The notes below the pieces were generated by a model. That model was not told the origin of the DNA. It did no database searches and was given only the letters and a program-made list of their open reading frames with translations. From Podospora pseudocomata (taxonomy: Eukaryota; Ascomycota; Sordariomycetes; Sordariales; Podosporaceae): 64,000 nucleotides of DNA. Positions 9,977 to 22,600 of the stretch are shown here, in pieces (position 1 is the first letter of the stretch; every line of letters begins with the position of its first letter). A program made the position numbers and the translations under genes. Where the stretch lies: contig NW_026946363.1 in the NCBI RefSeq assembly GCF_035222375.1, positions 3,410,001 through 3,474,000 of the forward strand, written 5' to 3'.

Positions 9977-12900
9977 GGTGGTGATCCTGTGACAGAAACA
10001 AGAGAGGACAAGGCAAAGAAGACACAGGCGACACAAGCACAAGGCCCGAAAGATAGTTGGGGGGATGTGGGGGGCAGTCACCTAGCAAAAAGCTCGGTGA
10101 ATTCGGCCGTATATCTCCCGGGGTGGCTATGAGCAACAGGGTAGCCAACCCGGCCACGTCTAGCTGGCTGAATCAAGCTGAAGACTCCCTGTTTGGTGAC
10201 ACACACCCGAGTCGGGTGCGTCAGCAGACGGTCCGAGATGCCAGATCAGATGCGAGAGAGGGCGACAACGGATGAGGGACCAGGCCTGACAGCTTGGAGA
10301 GAACAGAAGGCGCAGCCGGCTGGGACTGGACCGAAAGGAGGAGGAGAGCTGGGACCCCGGTTCGGGTACGAGTTGATGCGTGCAAGGTGGACACGGACAG
10401 GCAGAGAGGCCTAGGTGGGCGGGGGAGTCAATACTTGGAGATGTGAATTTCGTCCGCTGTCCAGCCTCGGCCTGCCAAAGGGAAAGGCAGGGCAGAGCGC
10501 AGCCGCGTGTGCCTTGGTTTGGGGGAGGGTACCACCTGACTCCGGGTGTAGGCTAATATGAAGAGAATATGCACAGATGCAGCCGCGGCGGGGGAAACTG
10601 TGACGAGACAAGGGCCGCCAGAACAGGTTGCAAATATTGTGTACAGCAAGGTACTACGGTGGTTGTAGCTGGCGTAGAAGTCTCGTAGGTGAGAAAAGAG
10701 GAAGACGGAAAACTCACTCGTCACGTGGTGCAAAGAGGCGCAAAAGAAGAGCAAGGGAAAAGTCAGGGAGGCGACATGGAGGATGGGAAGCGCCTTCATG
10801 TTAGGCACTTGGCACATACTGCTTCACCTTATAATAGAATACATTGACAAGCAGTAAGGCCCGCAGTCCCGCGATCCCGCAAAATCGAGGCTCCCAAGGC
10901 AAACCCCGCGAGTGAGGACGAAGATCGCCCATTACCTCCCCCACAGGTCCGGGACCCCGGGGCCATTGATTCTAGATTTGGGAAAACCCCATCCACGTCG
11001 CGAGTGGGTTGGTCCAGAAGAAAGCGTGCTTTGGCATGGCTAGAGAGACCACAGTGCATGAACTAATCCGCGCGTTGAAAAGGCATTGGCTTGGCCAACC
11101 GAACAAAGAGCTCCTACATTGCTTGCGGACGTCTATCGTCCCCGTCGCTGGGTTTCTACATCAAACCATCATGTTGCTATGCCTTGGGGAAGGATATCTT
11201 GTTCCCGAGCACCATAACCACCAGAATCAAAGAAAGGTCCATCATCGAAAGTTGAACTGAAAGAGACGACAACTCTGGCGCTTTCAATATACATACATAC
11301 CTACCTTTTCTCGCGAGAGGCAGAAAATCAGCGAGGGGCACTGGTACCATCTTGTTTCCATAAATAGCTCCATGTCACTTGGCATTGAGTGACACCCTTT
11401 CCCAATCGGGACGCGAGTCTGGGAAGGGGGGCCGATTTTCTGGAACTTTGCGGAATTTCAATGGCGGTTGGTAGTTGCGTTTCGGTAGTAGAACACTGAA
11501 AAAGTAAGATAATCACACGCAGATCAGGGTCAGGTCGATGACGACAATAAAACACCATTGCTACCTCCATGTGAAGACCGGAAACACAAGCCCCTTCATC
11601 GCCATGCATGTTGCTCCTGTAGCTGGTAGGAGCTTTGATCTGAAGATAAAACTGATGTCCCATGCGTCACATGATGGCCAAGCAGGTGAGCAAGTAGAAC
11701 ATCCATGTCGTTGGTGTCCAAAAGCCTTGCCACATGGCGGGGGCTCCCGTGATGCAGTGCGACGACCGTGATGATTCGCTCGAGCTTTTTTCGATGTACT
11801 GCGGAAGCCGGCGGACCGAGGCCGATTCCAATGTCGGAACCATTCTTGGCACGACACGGAGGGGCCGGAACATGACCGCGAAGCCGGCACAAGACTCCAC
11901 TTAAAACCCCCAGACTACCGCCCACATGGATAGCCCCTCCGGTGCAAAGGCTTATGTGTTCGGAGCCAAAGTCGAGAGCGGCTCAAGGAAAGGTAGGTAG
12001 AACGTGCGGCTCGGCGACGTGATCCGGTCGAAATGTGGTACCCTTCCTCCATGGTTGAACGCAATGGAATGACAGGGCCGAGATACTGCCGTTGAACACG
12101 ATAGACGAAGCAAGCGAAGCTTGGAAGCGAGATGGTAATTGTGAGGGCGACTGCTGGGTAACTCCTCGTTACATTGAGCATCGACCGTGAGCAGGACAAG
12201 AGTGGTGCGGTCAGGTTGGGCGGAGACGATGGCGGCTTTTTGAACAACGTGGAAAGCCCACCTCGGCCGGAAGCTTTGACTTTCCGGACACGGGCATGTT
12301 TTGACAGAAGGTCGGCAGACGCCCGACAACCGCCGGAAGGAAAGGGGCATATGGCGGTTGTGAGCGGCATCCATAGGCTCTCTGGATAAAGGAGCCCGCG
12401 GCCATATACCCCCACAACGTTTCTTTTACAAGGGCCGAGATCCGGCCCCGAGAGGACGACATCAAGAAAATGACCGGAGTAAGGCCGTGGCGATTCAGCT
12501 AATCGCTAGCATTGCCCAATTTGGTGCCGCGTATCGCTCAGTGTATCAGACTCGCTATGAATCCTGGCTATGTTCAGCAGATGTATAGGAGGAGATCAAC
12601 CGTTATCGCACGGTAATGGGTACGTCGATCTGTATACCTAGTTGATGGCGGCACGACTTCATCGCTTCCTCACCCACTATAGCCGGGATTCGTTTTAGAT
12701 CAGTGTTGACCACAGGAGAGATGGCTGCCGAAGGGCGCGCAGGCGCCTCGATTATTTCGACTCGGCTCTCACTTGTCCATCTGGGGAGTGCGTCCAATCC
12801 AGGTGCCCATGGCTCTTTATTGCACAGGATGAATGCAGCATGAACAGGGGGTCCAGTGGGAGTGTGTTGTGATAGGCAAATATTTATTTGAAGGACAGTT

Positions 12901-13483
12901 CTATGGTCACATTTGGGGAGAAACGGCGTTATGCGGTGATGATATCGCTGCTCTGTTATAACTCGACTCTTTCGTCGTCGCCCGACCTGCTCGCCCAACT
13001 GCCGACGGTAATGTTCCACGGGTCCTTCACCCCCAACTTCAACAACACCCTCCGATTTCTTCGGGGCAATAGAGAGCACAGGGTACCTGTTCTGCCGAAT
13101 CTGCTGGGCATGAAACCTGCCCCAGCAGCGATCGACAGGTCGCCAACCAAGAGGAATTCTATCTGGAATGTGTGTTGCAGAAGCGAACAAAGAATAAAAT
13201 CCAGAGACAAAATGGCGAGGAAAGGAAGTAACAAGCGAGAGATCTGCACACGTTCGAGTCTCAGCGCCTCGTTGTACGTCTGTCCCACGTGTGGCGCCGG
13301 CCCCAGCCAGGCATGCCTGTGTGACCTCATCAGCATGTAAACTCGGCAACCTAGGTAGACAGACATAGAAAGGATATTGGGGTTATGTAAGGGGGAGCGG
13401 GTGGATTGTCTAGTCATAGCTGGCTGGCGGCGGCAGTAGTAGTGGTGGTGTCGTTGCTGTTGATCATGACGCTGATGCCGCTG

Positions 13484-13533
13484 GTGATTCCGATGATGCT
13501 GGTGATGATGCTGGTGATGCTGGTGATGGACGC
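13484..13533. repeat. Imperfect GATGCTGGT-type trinucleotide microsatellite
   Basis: A run built from GAT, GCT and GGT triplets (GATGATGCTGGTGATGCTGG and similar). It would encode Ile/Thr/Ser on the minus strand, but no gene is supported there, so it is read as a simple repeat. Confidence 0.6.
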
Positions 13534-14195
13534 GGATGAAATGGTCAGAAATGGGTTACTCTGTACTGGTCGATGTTCCCCCGGTTCCCCCATGGAAATT
13601 CCAGACGTCCTCATGTTCGGTGCTTCTTTGGATCCGTGATTGGCCCCGGCTAAATTACGACGTGCCCGCCCACATGCACAGCGACGCGGCCAAGGCTCCC
13701 CCATGTTGCGCTACCGGACCGTGAGCGCGGGTTGCTAAGCCGGGGGAGAGCTCTGCTAGTGCAACCGCCGCAGCAGCACCGCAGAGACATCCCGAGCAAA
13801 TCGCCGGCTATCTAGCTCCCATTCCAAAACGGTTACGCTGACACGGGTGCAGACCGGACACTAGGAACCAGGCCCTGAACAGGCCCGATTGGGACACACC
13901 CTCAATGAAACGTGAGCACTTCTCTGGGCGCAGTGCAGCGATAGCAAGGTACCAGACATCCTCCGCCACGGCTCCGCACCGAAGAGGTATCGAGCTAGTC
14001 GGTTTGCTGGTGCAGACCCGCTGGGGTAAACGGTTCGTACTTGGGTCTGTGGAGGGGAGGGGGGGCGTGGCACATCAACGAGCCATCAAAGGCTTTCGAA
14101 TCTGGCCCGACTCCAGCAACTCTCCACTATTACGCCGGCCAAACCGCCGTGTGGGCCATCGCCAACCCCAAACCTTCATCCCATCCTTACAACCG

Positions 14196-14217
14196 CACAC
14201 ACACACACACACACACA
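14196..14217. repeat. CA dinucleotide microsatellite
   Basis: Uninterrupted CA repeat of about eleven units upstream of the F-box gene, next to a pyrimidine-rich tract. Confidence 0.8.
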
Positions 14218-14981
14218 AACATACTCTCCCGACCCTCGACCGCCCACTCCCGCCCTTCTCCCCGCGAATCCCAGTGACCACCGGCCATACCCATACCGCA
14301 ACGGCCACCTGTAATTCCATCCGTCTCGGTGTTTCCTGTGTCGCTGTTCTTTGATCATCCATTTCGGCGCGTGTTCGGGCACACGTCTGTCAGTTGTCTG
14401 CTGTCTGTCTCTTCGCCTCTTTCGCCCTTTTTCACCCTTTCACCCTCTTCACCCCCACCCTTCCAAAACAGGCGTCAACCCCAGCTCCGTCGAACCCGTC
14501 AAACCCCGTCCCGTCCCGTCTTCTCCTGCCAGCCTCTTTCCTGCATTTTGTCGTCTGTCGCCATCGACCTCCTGGTATTCTGGACCGTCGACTTGTTGCG
14601 CGCATCGTACGTAGCCTCCGATTGATCCAACTCGACCTCGCCCGTATTCATTCGTTACCATCTGGACGCTGGTGCTAGGAGGGTGAGCCCGGCAGTAATA
14701 TCTCGCGAAAACCGACGACGCTCTGCACCAACAGACGAATCTCGACGCCAATTGACCCGCCGACCGTCGCTCGATACACTCCTCAACGCTTGCTCACTGG
14801 CTGTGGAATTGGAGGGTTCTCTTGTGCCTGATCTGTCGACGTTCCTTTCTCGCGAGGCCGATGTCTCATCATGGTTAAATTGCGATTGGTTTGTGTTGCC
14901 GCCATCATCAACACACCGTCCATCTCCTCTTCACCTGCGCAATAAGACCTAGGTGGTCGTTGTCGACCAAGAATCGGAGCC

Positions 14982-16607
14982 ATGGATCCATTACATATCA
15001 CCGAGTTCGGTTCGGAGCGCTATCTCGAGAAGGTCCAACAGTCTCAGGCCCAGACACAGGCAAATGCTTCCCAAGGGCAGGGAGCAGTCTCGACGCTCCT
15101 CCAGTCCCCCTTTATTCTCCCTATTCGCGAGTCCGGCGCCACGGGCTCAGATGTCGGGGCCAAGTCGAACGAGCAAAAGCGTCCGGAAAAGAAGGGATTC
15201 AGCTCCTGGAGGAACAGATTTACCAAGCCCCCAGCAATCCCACCTTCGAGTATCTGTGAACAGCCCGAACGTCGTCCCTCGTTGCCAGAATCGACAACCA
15301 AACAGCCGTGAGTATTGATTTTGCATCTTTACGGAAGCCTATCCAAGTGCTAACCCCTCGTCAGGCTGCCTTTCGACCATTTGTTTGCCGCGCTGCCGAA
15401 CGAACTGCAGGTCGAGATCATCGCATCACTTCCGCTCTCTGATGTCTTGAACCTTCGACTGGCTTCGAAATCCCTTCACGCTCTGGTATCGCTGAACGAA
15501 GTCCCCATCACACGCTACCATCTTGACTACCACATACCCGCGTACGCCAAACGGCTCTACCCTTTGCCCCAGGGGCGTTCGCTCAACTTTCACTATCTGT
15601 GCGGAATTTGGCATCGGCTACACGTTGCCGCCAAGCTGTCTCACCTAATGTGCCAGTTGATAATCAGAGAACAGTTGCTCCTCAACACTGAAGAAAAGAG
15701 GAGGCAGTACGCCCCTCAAACAGAGCGGATGCGCCGCCGTCTGATTCCCATTTTGTTTACCGTGTTCCATTTCTTCGAAACGTACCGGAAGCTTCACCTC
15801 AAATACATGGCCGAACACGACGGCTTCGGCCTATCAAAGACGCCTTATACGGTCAATCCAATCGAGGCCGAGATCATGAATATGTACGACGACCGCACAC
15901 TTCTGCGCGTTCATGAGGCCTTTCCCCTGGTAATATGGGCCTTTTGCAGAAGGCTCCGACCACCATCCTATGTCGGCCGCGTCGAGCGATCGCTGAGGGG
16001 TTACCTTAAAGAGAGACCACCTGACGAGGTCCATGTTGCAGTGTTGTGCCTCGGTGGCATGCGGGAAGTCTTGAGGCTCTGGGAGGTGAAGGGTTACAAT
16101 GCACGGCGGGCGGCCGTCGATGCTTGGTATGAGTCGATTCTCCATGAACAACCGGTGGAGCCGGAGCCGAAAAGAAGACGAGGGATGCTGGGCCTCAAGA
16201 GAAAGAAGTCTTCTCTCAACATGGGCAAGACGAATGGTCATGGGCACGAGGCACAGCACGGCGCAAACCACGTGAGCTCAGCACGCGGCAAACAGCCAGA
16301 CAGCCTCGTTTTTCACACGAGCTTAGCGGCTGGTATGCCCATGGCCGCCCTGAGCAAGGACGAATCCAAACTGTTGTACCCTGATCTTCCGGTGCTGCAA
16401 CGAATATGGCTGGTCACAGCCGAGGCCATGATCTTGGATCGCAAAATTGTCGAACGACCGGCACATATACATCGCAACGCCCAAGTATTTACCGATTTGA
16501 TTTCCGAAAGCGGCATCGATGAAGAAGACCAGTGGCTCTATGGTACCACTGCACCGGAGTCTGTCAGGCCGAACCTGGACGCTATTGAAGAAGACCCAGA
16601 TGAATAA
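14982..16607 (+). CDS. F-box protein
   Basis: Likely substrate adaptor of an SCF ubiquitin ligase. Exons are 14982..15307 and 15365..16607; the 57-nt intron has GTGAGT, a GTGCTAAC branch site and GTCAG acceptor. The product is about 522 aa. A Gln/Ser-rich N-terminus is followed right after the splice joint by the F-box: LPNELQVEIIASLPLSDVLN, then LRLASKSLHALVS, with the Leu-Pro start and the Leu/Trp-type helix spacing of the motif. The rest is helical and charged without leucine-rich or WD repeats that I can recognise, and contains basic stretches such as EPKRRRGMLGLKRKKSS. The substrate is unknown. The long leader upstream suggests translational or transcriptional control, but this is not proven by the sequence. 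Confidence 0.85.
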
Positions 16608-17585
16608 CCGGAAAGGAGCCCGGTGAATTTTTATCACGCAGCCTCTGTTTAGCCAGCAACAAGGACGATCTGCTGACGTCCGCTCACTACATCACCGCCA
16701 AAACGCCCTCTTACGTCATTATTTTCGGCCCCATGAAGAGACGGCGGCTGTAAAACATCGATACCAAGACATTTCTACAAAGACACAATTTTCATTTGTC
16801 CGTTATGGGGTTATAAAAGCATTTACGGGCGTTCCAAGTGTTTCCTTTTTCAAGCTGCTGCTTCTTGTTCTGGGAAGCCGATAAGCTCGGCGGGGAACTC
16901 GGGCGAAGAGGGTCGGCATTGCGAGACAATATGGTGTACGGGATCTGTTGTTAAATCTTGGAAATGGTCCACGGGCCGCTTGGGCTTTCGAGCCCGGGGG
17001 GGGTTGTTTGTCGTATTTGGGTCTTTTTTTTTTGAGGCATAAGAGGGCACATGGTGTGCCTTTTCACCTTACGGGTCATAGACCGCTCTTCTTTTTGTCA
17101 CCTCTTGCTCTCGGTGTCGTTTCATCTTTTCTTAAACTGCATACATACCCAGGAGTCATCTCACAGAGACACGGGCGCTTGCTGTACCATCGGCCTCGCT
17201 TGAACTGCCTGGGCTCGAGTCAACTGGATGCCAGTTAAGTGGTGGACTTCATAGACACGGGAAAGACGCCTCCGCCCCTCCATCACATTACATGGCCTCT
17301 AATTAAAGTACATTATTCATACATTTGCTGCTTTGGGGAAAACTTTCCCACGTACCCCATATCAAATCAGAAAATTCGTGTCTGAGGAGATGCGTAGTCA
17401 AGATGCACGATCAAGCTTGTCTCTCCATCGCCGTACCAGATATTGCAATGTTGGCCCCATATAATCCAATCCTACCTGAAAACGATATTATATCACCAGC
17501 CAGTGTCAACATGTCAGTTCCCAAAGGCTATTCTTCATGGCTTGTGTATTCATGTATTCATGGACCAACCCTGACCCCATCTCAT
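16608..17585. other. Convergent intergenic region (F-box / AT-hook genes)
   Basis: About 1 kb between two convergent stop codons. A minus-strand open frame at 16850..17050 ends in a codon-usage-plausible stretch (PSSPEFPAELIGFPEQEAAA) and could be a terminal exon of a small gene, but I could not find matching upstream exons. A poly-T run lies near 17025-17034. No RNA gene was recognised. Confidence 0.4.
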
Positions 17586-18316
17586 TTAACGACGACCGAC
17601 TCCGTGATAACGTTCATTATAGGGGAGTCCTGACGTGTCATAAGTACCTAGGCCTGCCGCACCAAACGTGGAACTGTTTCCCGAGGTGCGGGCATTGGTT
17701 GTGTTGATGCCATAGGTGTTCGTTAGCCCCAGACTTGATGGCTGCCCGGATGCATCGATATGGCCTGTGTCAAATAACTCCCAGCTACCACCCGTATTTC
17801 CCGAAAATGCCTGCATTGAACCAGACATGCCTTGCACGCCCTGGTTGGTAGCGTGACTGGCGCTGCCGGCTCGCTGTTGGGCTGCGCCGGAGCCAGTGTT
17901 GAACGACGGAGAGTGGTGTGGCAATCCATGTGTGCCACTGCTGCGAAACGATGCGGCAGTCGAGGGTGTTGTGGACTGGCTGCGTTGCACATAAGTAGAG
18001 GTACCCAGCGAGGTTGACGATGCCCGGTACGTGCCGTCGGTCGTGGCTGTATAATTGTTTGTCGCCGAACCGGCAAATTGCGAGGGCGGTTGGGTATTGT
18101 ACGAATTCGTGCTTCCTACAGTTGTTGTTAGATGTTGCTGCTGGTATCTTTGCTGAGATGAAAGCTGCTGCTGCTGCTGCTGCTGCTGCTTGTTTGTGTA
18201 TGATGATTGATTCGAGGGACGCTGCTGCTGCTGAGTCGAATTCACAGAATATTGCTGGGCTGGCGAGCCCTGCACAATTTGGCCTTGGAGTTTCTGCTGT
18301 CCCAAAAAATGGGATG

Positions 18317-18347
<31 letters not shown>

Positions 18348-21011
18348 CTGGTGGTGTTGTTGGTGTTGTGATGAAGACAGAGATTGAGAGGATGACTGGC
18401 TTTGTTTGGAATGCTGTGACTGATTATATTGAGAATTCGGTGGAAGATACTGCGGATATTGGCCTTGACCGGTCATTCGCGTTTGTAATTGTGTGGCTAA
18501 GGATAGTCCCGCTTGTGGATTTGATACTTGCGGCTGGGTGTTTGGTGACCTACGTTGCGGCGTTGATGCTGACGTCGACTGCTGCTGCTGCTGCTGCTGT
18601 CGTGGTTGCCGGGCTGACCTGTACTGAGGAGGGTCGACACGGGTTTGATGGGAAACCGTTTGAGACTCCATCTCCGCTTGCTGCTCTATTTGGGCTTGCA
18701 ATTGAGCCTCATAGTTCTCCATGGTGGGTGATTGGACCTCGTAGTGGTTTTGATGAGGCGAATGTACCGATGGTACAGATGTCTCATTCGTGTCCGAGGC
18801 CATATCACGAGACTCTGTCATTGTGGTCAGGCTCAAAGCCGCGGCTGCACTAGAAGAGAGGGCTGAATGTGGACCCGAATCCGAGCGCAAACCGACCATG
18901 GCACCAGTGGTTGACAATTCGATATTTGCAGCTGCTGGATCCTGGTTAGCTACCGCGGTGGTTTCCTTAGGGCCTTTGCCCCTCCTTGGCCTTTTGGCCA
19001 CAGGAGGCTGGAGTACCGAGGTGGCTGTAGAATGCGCGGAGCCAACGTTTGCTGGTGGTGTTGGTAATGCTGGGCCATTCATTTGGGGTGATGCTTGGTT
19101 GGATGCACCAGACTGCACAACGTGGTTGCTACCGCCTGTTTTGGCAGTCCTCTTGCGTTTTTGCCCCAAACTACCGGGTGCGGTGTTAGGGAGCGCGGGG
19201 CTAGCAGAGGGAGGAGTTGGGAGAGCCAGAGTTTGGCCCTGGGGGTTTTCCGTCTGCCTGGATGTCTGAGAAGGTCTTGGTCGAGAGCGATGGGAAGAGG
19301 TGCTGGACAGGCCGTCTGGGGGGGCCGAATACACAAAATCTGTTGTCGCGAAACTTCCAAGTGTATTATCTAGGCCTTGTGATAATGTCGCGGGCTCTTT
19401 GTTTGTTGATTCTGTCCTGGGGCCTGACGTTGATGCATTTCCTGTCTGCGCCAGATTCTTCTGCGTGGTGCCTGTCACTGTGTCCATTGCCGCCCCGGGT
19501 AACGCCCCTCCTGGCGCTGTTTCTGGTTCTACTCTCGTCGTAACCCCTGATGCGGCCCCTGAGGCCGACAGTGTCGCCGCTCTCGCTCCATGATCTGTGG
19601 TGATACCCGGAGGGATATGAGAACGCTGACTTGTTGGGCGTTGCTTATCTTCTAGAGCCTTTGATCTGCCCACCTTTTTGGTGGCCGTCGATGGGATTCC
19701 GGCATTCACCGGGGTGAATGGTCGGCTTGATGTAGAATGTTCGAACACTCGAGGAGTTGAAGAGGCTTGGGCTGGCTGCGAGGCCTGTGGACGTGGCGAC
19801 GATGCCCGTGCTGCCGTACCTACCGCATCTGGCCGCTGAGAATACAAAGGGTCGCCAGTCTGCGCTCTTGCAGGTATGTCTGATGATCCATCCTTGGGCC
19901 GGTTTTTGGAGCCCTTGGGCCGACCCCTTTTCCTTGCGCTAGGTGTGAGATCAATTGTACTGCTGCTTGTGGTCGGGGCGGTGGGTAAAGTTGTTCGTAC
20001 TGGAGTACTGGTCGCGAGCAAAGGCCGCTCATGGGCCACACCAGACTGCTGTAACTGTGGCACTGGTTGTGGCGTTGAGCTCTGCGCAAGAAGCATTACA
20101 TTCGCATCCACCTCGTCCACAGCATCATCCTCGACATCAACCCAGCTTTCATCGGCCGCGTTTGTGTGTTGCTGGCTTTCGGCAGTGCCCGAGACAGCCT
20201 TCATAAGGGGCCCCTTTTTGATTCCTTTATCGATCCGAGGCCTGGTGCCCTTGCTGCCCTTGGGCCGTCCACGCTTTCGTCTTGTTGAAACAAGGGGAGG
20301 AGGGTCAGAATCGCGTATAGCAGGAATGACAGGCTGTTGTCCTGCAGTGTTGCCCCCTAACCTGGGGAATATTTCAGCTATCCATCCTACAAAGAGGCTG
20401 CCAGATCCATTCGACTCTGCGCTCTGCGGGAATCCATCCCCAGGGGGTGGTCCCCCTGGTATGCCCCCGAAAAAAGCTAGGGCTTTGCAGATTTGGTCAA
20501 CCACAAGGACAGGGTGAAGGCTCCGCAGTAACGTTAACAACCGGGCCTGTTCTGCCTTGGTTTCTTCGGGGGTCAGCGGGGTCTGGCGCGTCCGATGCGC
20601 GGCTGCAGTTACTGGTGCTTGCGGCAGAACGATAGGCTTAGCAGCCGGTTCTGGTTCGTCGGGGATGTGTATAAACCGGCTCCTTCGTAACGACACATAG
20701 CCATTCTCATAAGCCCGCTTCGCAGCAAGCTCTGTGCTCTCGCTGGTTCTTTTTGCCTCAGCGTCACGTTCCGTGGCCTCCGTCCTGCCCGCCACATCTA
20801 TATGCATCACGCTGAAATTTCCCTTGGAGCCATCTGTCTTGCCCTTCAACTTGCTGGGGACGGGATTTCGAATGCGGCCGTCTCGGTGAGGGCCACTTGA
20901 CGCGTCGGGGACATTGGAATCGCTTGTCGCTAAAACACCGAAACTGGCTGTAGTTGTAGGCGCTGTTGGAACTGCTGGCGCCGATTTTTCCATTGGCGCA
21001 CGACTCGACAT
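17586..21011 (-). CDS. Large Gln/Ser-rich protein with AT-hook motifs
   Basis: Single open frame of 1141 codons from the ATG at 21011, with no intron needed. Two clear AT-hooks of the RKRGRPKGSK type are present (about residues 245 and 360), plus a weaker KRPRRGKGPKE (about residue 680). These bind the minor groove of AT-rich DNA and point to a chromatin or transcription role in the nucleus. A short conserved-looking helical segment (EETKAEQARLLTLLRSLHPV, then VDQICKALAFFGGIPGGPPP) lies at about 150-200. The C-terminal half is disordered, with several polyglutamine runs, the longest coded by CAA (18319-18350) and CAG (18164-18190). No catalytic domain is visible. It could act as a coactivator scaffold; the exact role is unknown. 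The gene is divergent from VMA5. Confidence 0.85.
18164..18190. repeat. CAG-type trinucleotide run coding polyglutamine
   Basis: Nine consecutive CTG triplets on the plus strand, read as CAG (Gln) in the AT-hook gene. A second run made of TTG (CAA, Gln) lies at about 18319-18350. Both are likely length-variable between strains. Confidence 0.8.
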
Positions 21012-22600
21012 GGAACCTGGTTTAGGCAGGGGAACGGGAGTGACTTTGGATGTGGTAGCCGTGCGTGAAGAGAGTGTTGCGCCTGCGCGTGAAAGTTAGC
21101 AGCACATTTGGTCCCCCTCATCATTATCATGCCCACCTGAAGGGGGAGCCATTGGAAGATGTGGCTATGAAGAGCGTCGCACGATGCAAAACTCAGCGGT
21201 GGCATATATGCTGAAGCGGCTCCAGTGATATGATTGATCTAATGGGGCGTCAAGTCACAACCTCGGCGCCCAAACTGCATTTTCGAAGTGAATCTGGGTT
21301 GAATATATTTTAACGGAGGTGCTGGTGAGAAAGAGATAACAGAGGCGCGCCGAATCGATGGAGAAGAGTTCAGCGACTCCACAAGATGCCAGGGAGCAGG
21401 GAGCGCCAGGTTGGCAGCCAAGGTCAACAGGCCCGACTATGCGCGTTGACCAGCACGAGAGGGAGAGCAACGCAAGAACGTTGTTGCCGCCGTTCCACAG
21501 CTCTGGCTGGGTGAAGTATAAAGATTGTCAAAGTCGAGGTAGCTGCACTCGGTAAGCCCAATGACCTGAGGCGGTTGGTGATACAACTGTACACGCCAGG
21601 CCAATGTTGCTTGGAATCGAAAGTTGAGGGGCAATGGAGCGATCACAGAGCGATGGCTGGGGCCTGAAAAGCGGACCACGAATGTGTGATGCCAGACACA
21701 AACATGACGATGTCAACGGCCCTGGAGAGACTGGGAATACTTGGGTCGAGGCCGATAACTCGGTGTAGTTTCTCTGCGGAGCAGCTGAATGGCAAAGGTC
21801 CGTCGGTCGGTTGGAGTTGAGGTTGAACAGCGGAAACGCACCTCACCTAATACGAAAGAAATGCAGACACATGAACAAGGACGAAAGCCCGCGCCTTGAT
21901 TGGTAGCTCGCCGCCAATCATGCGTCAACAAGCCTCACCCACGCTACCTACAACTGCGCCCAGTGTGGCTGCTGTATGCGTAACAGCTGCTGTTCATTTC
22001 CCCAGCGTCGTGATGAATCTCCCGATGCTAACACTTGGCCTACTGGCCCAATAAACAGGTCTAGCCTCATAGGAGAAGGAATCCAAGTTCGACGGATTGG
22101 GGCAGAACGGAAGGCTCCAACTGATACATTGGGCCTCCGGCACATCTTACACATATCGTCCCGACCCCCGACTGGGGTACGTACCGGGCCCATAGCTGCC
22201 AAATCAAATGCGACCGCCAGGGGCCCAGCTAAGCTGCTGGGTGAGCTCCCCACTTCCAGGTGCTTGGTGTGTTCCAACATCATCAATTGATACCAACATC
22301 ACCCTCATCGAGACCTCCCACCGCACCCCACGGCATCCCGCAGAACGCCTTCAATATTAACCTCTCAAGCCTCTCTACTTCTTTTCCTCCTGTATCGGTT
22401 AAACAACCAGCCCTACTCAACCGCCCCTTTGTCCTCGCAACCGGTCGTCTCTATCGCACAGGCAACCACCCCTCCCCTTGAAGGGAAATCCCCCAGAGTC
22501 CAGAGTCCCGAGAGCAACACCTCGGCTTCTTGACACACCTGTACCGCCTTGCAACGAACTCTAGGCCGACCCCAAGCATACCGGCATGCTGTAGCTCGCC
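21012..22600. other. Divergent intergenic region (AT-hook gene / VMA5)
   Basis: About 1.6 kb holding both promoters. The VMA5 side (22260-22600) is C-rich with CT tracts typical of fungal leaders. Only short open frames without domains occur. Nothing else was recognised. Confidence 0.5.

Larger units (their letters stand above)
9977..14981. other. Five-kilobase gene-poor region
   Basis: Composition stays GC-balanced, unlike the AT-rich part of the window, but I found no open frame with a recognisable domain or consistent splice signals on either strand. The longest frame (12603..13349, minus) is overlapped by a 150-codon frame on the other strand and has no domain signature. The right end (about 14000-14981) contains a CA microsatellite and a long CT-rich stretch, so it is probably promoter and long 5' UTR of the F-box gene. 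The region could hold lineage-specific genes or long non-coding RNAs that need transcript data to see. Confidence 0.5.

Noticed and set aside
12603-13349. 248-codon open frame on the minus strand in the gene-poor region
   Set aside because: A 150-codon frame overlaps it on the other strand, composition is irregular, no domain or splice context is visible. Kept only as a note.
16850-17050. Possible terminal exon ending PSSPEFPAELIGFPEQEAAA
   Set aside because: Codon use looks reasonable, but no upstream exon with matching phase and signals could be found within the 1 kb intergenic space.
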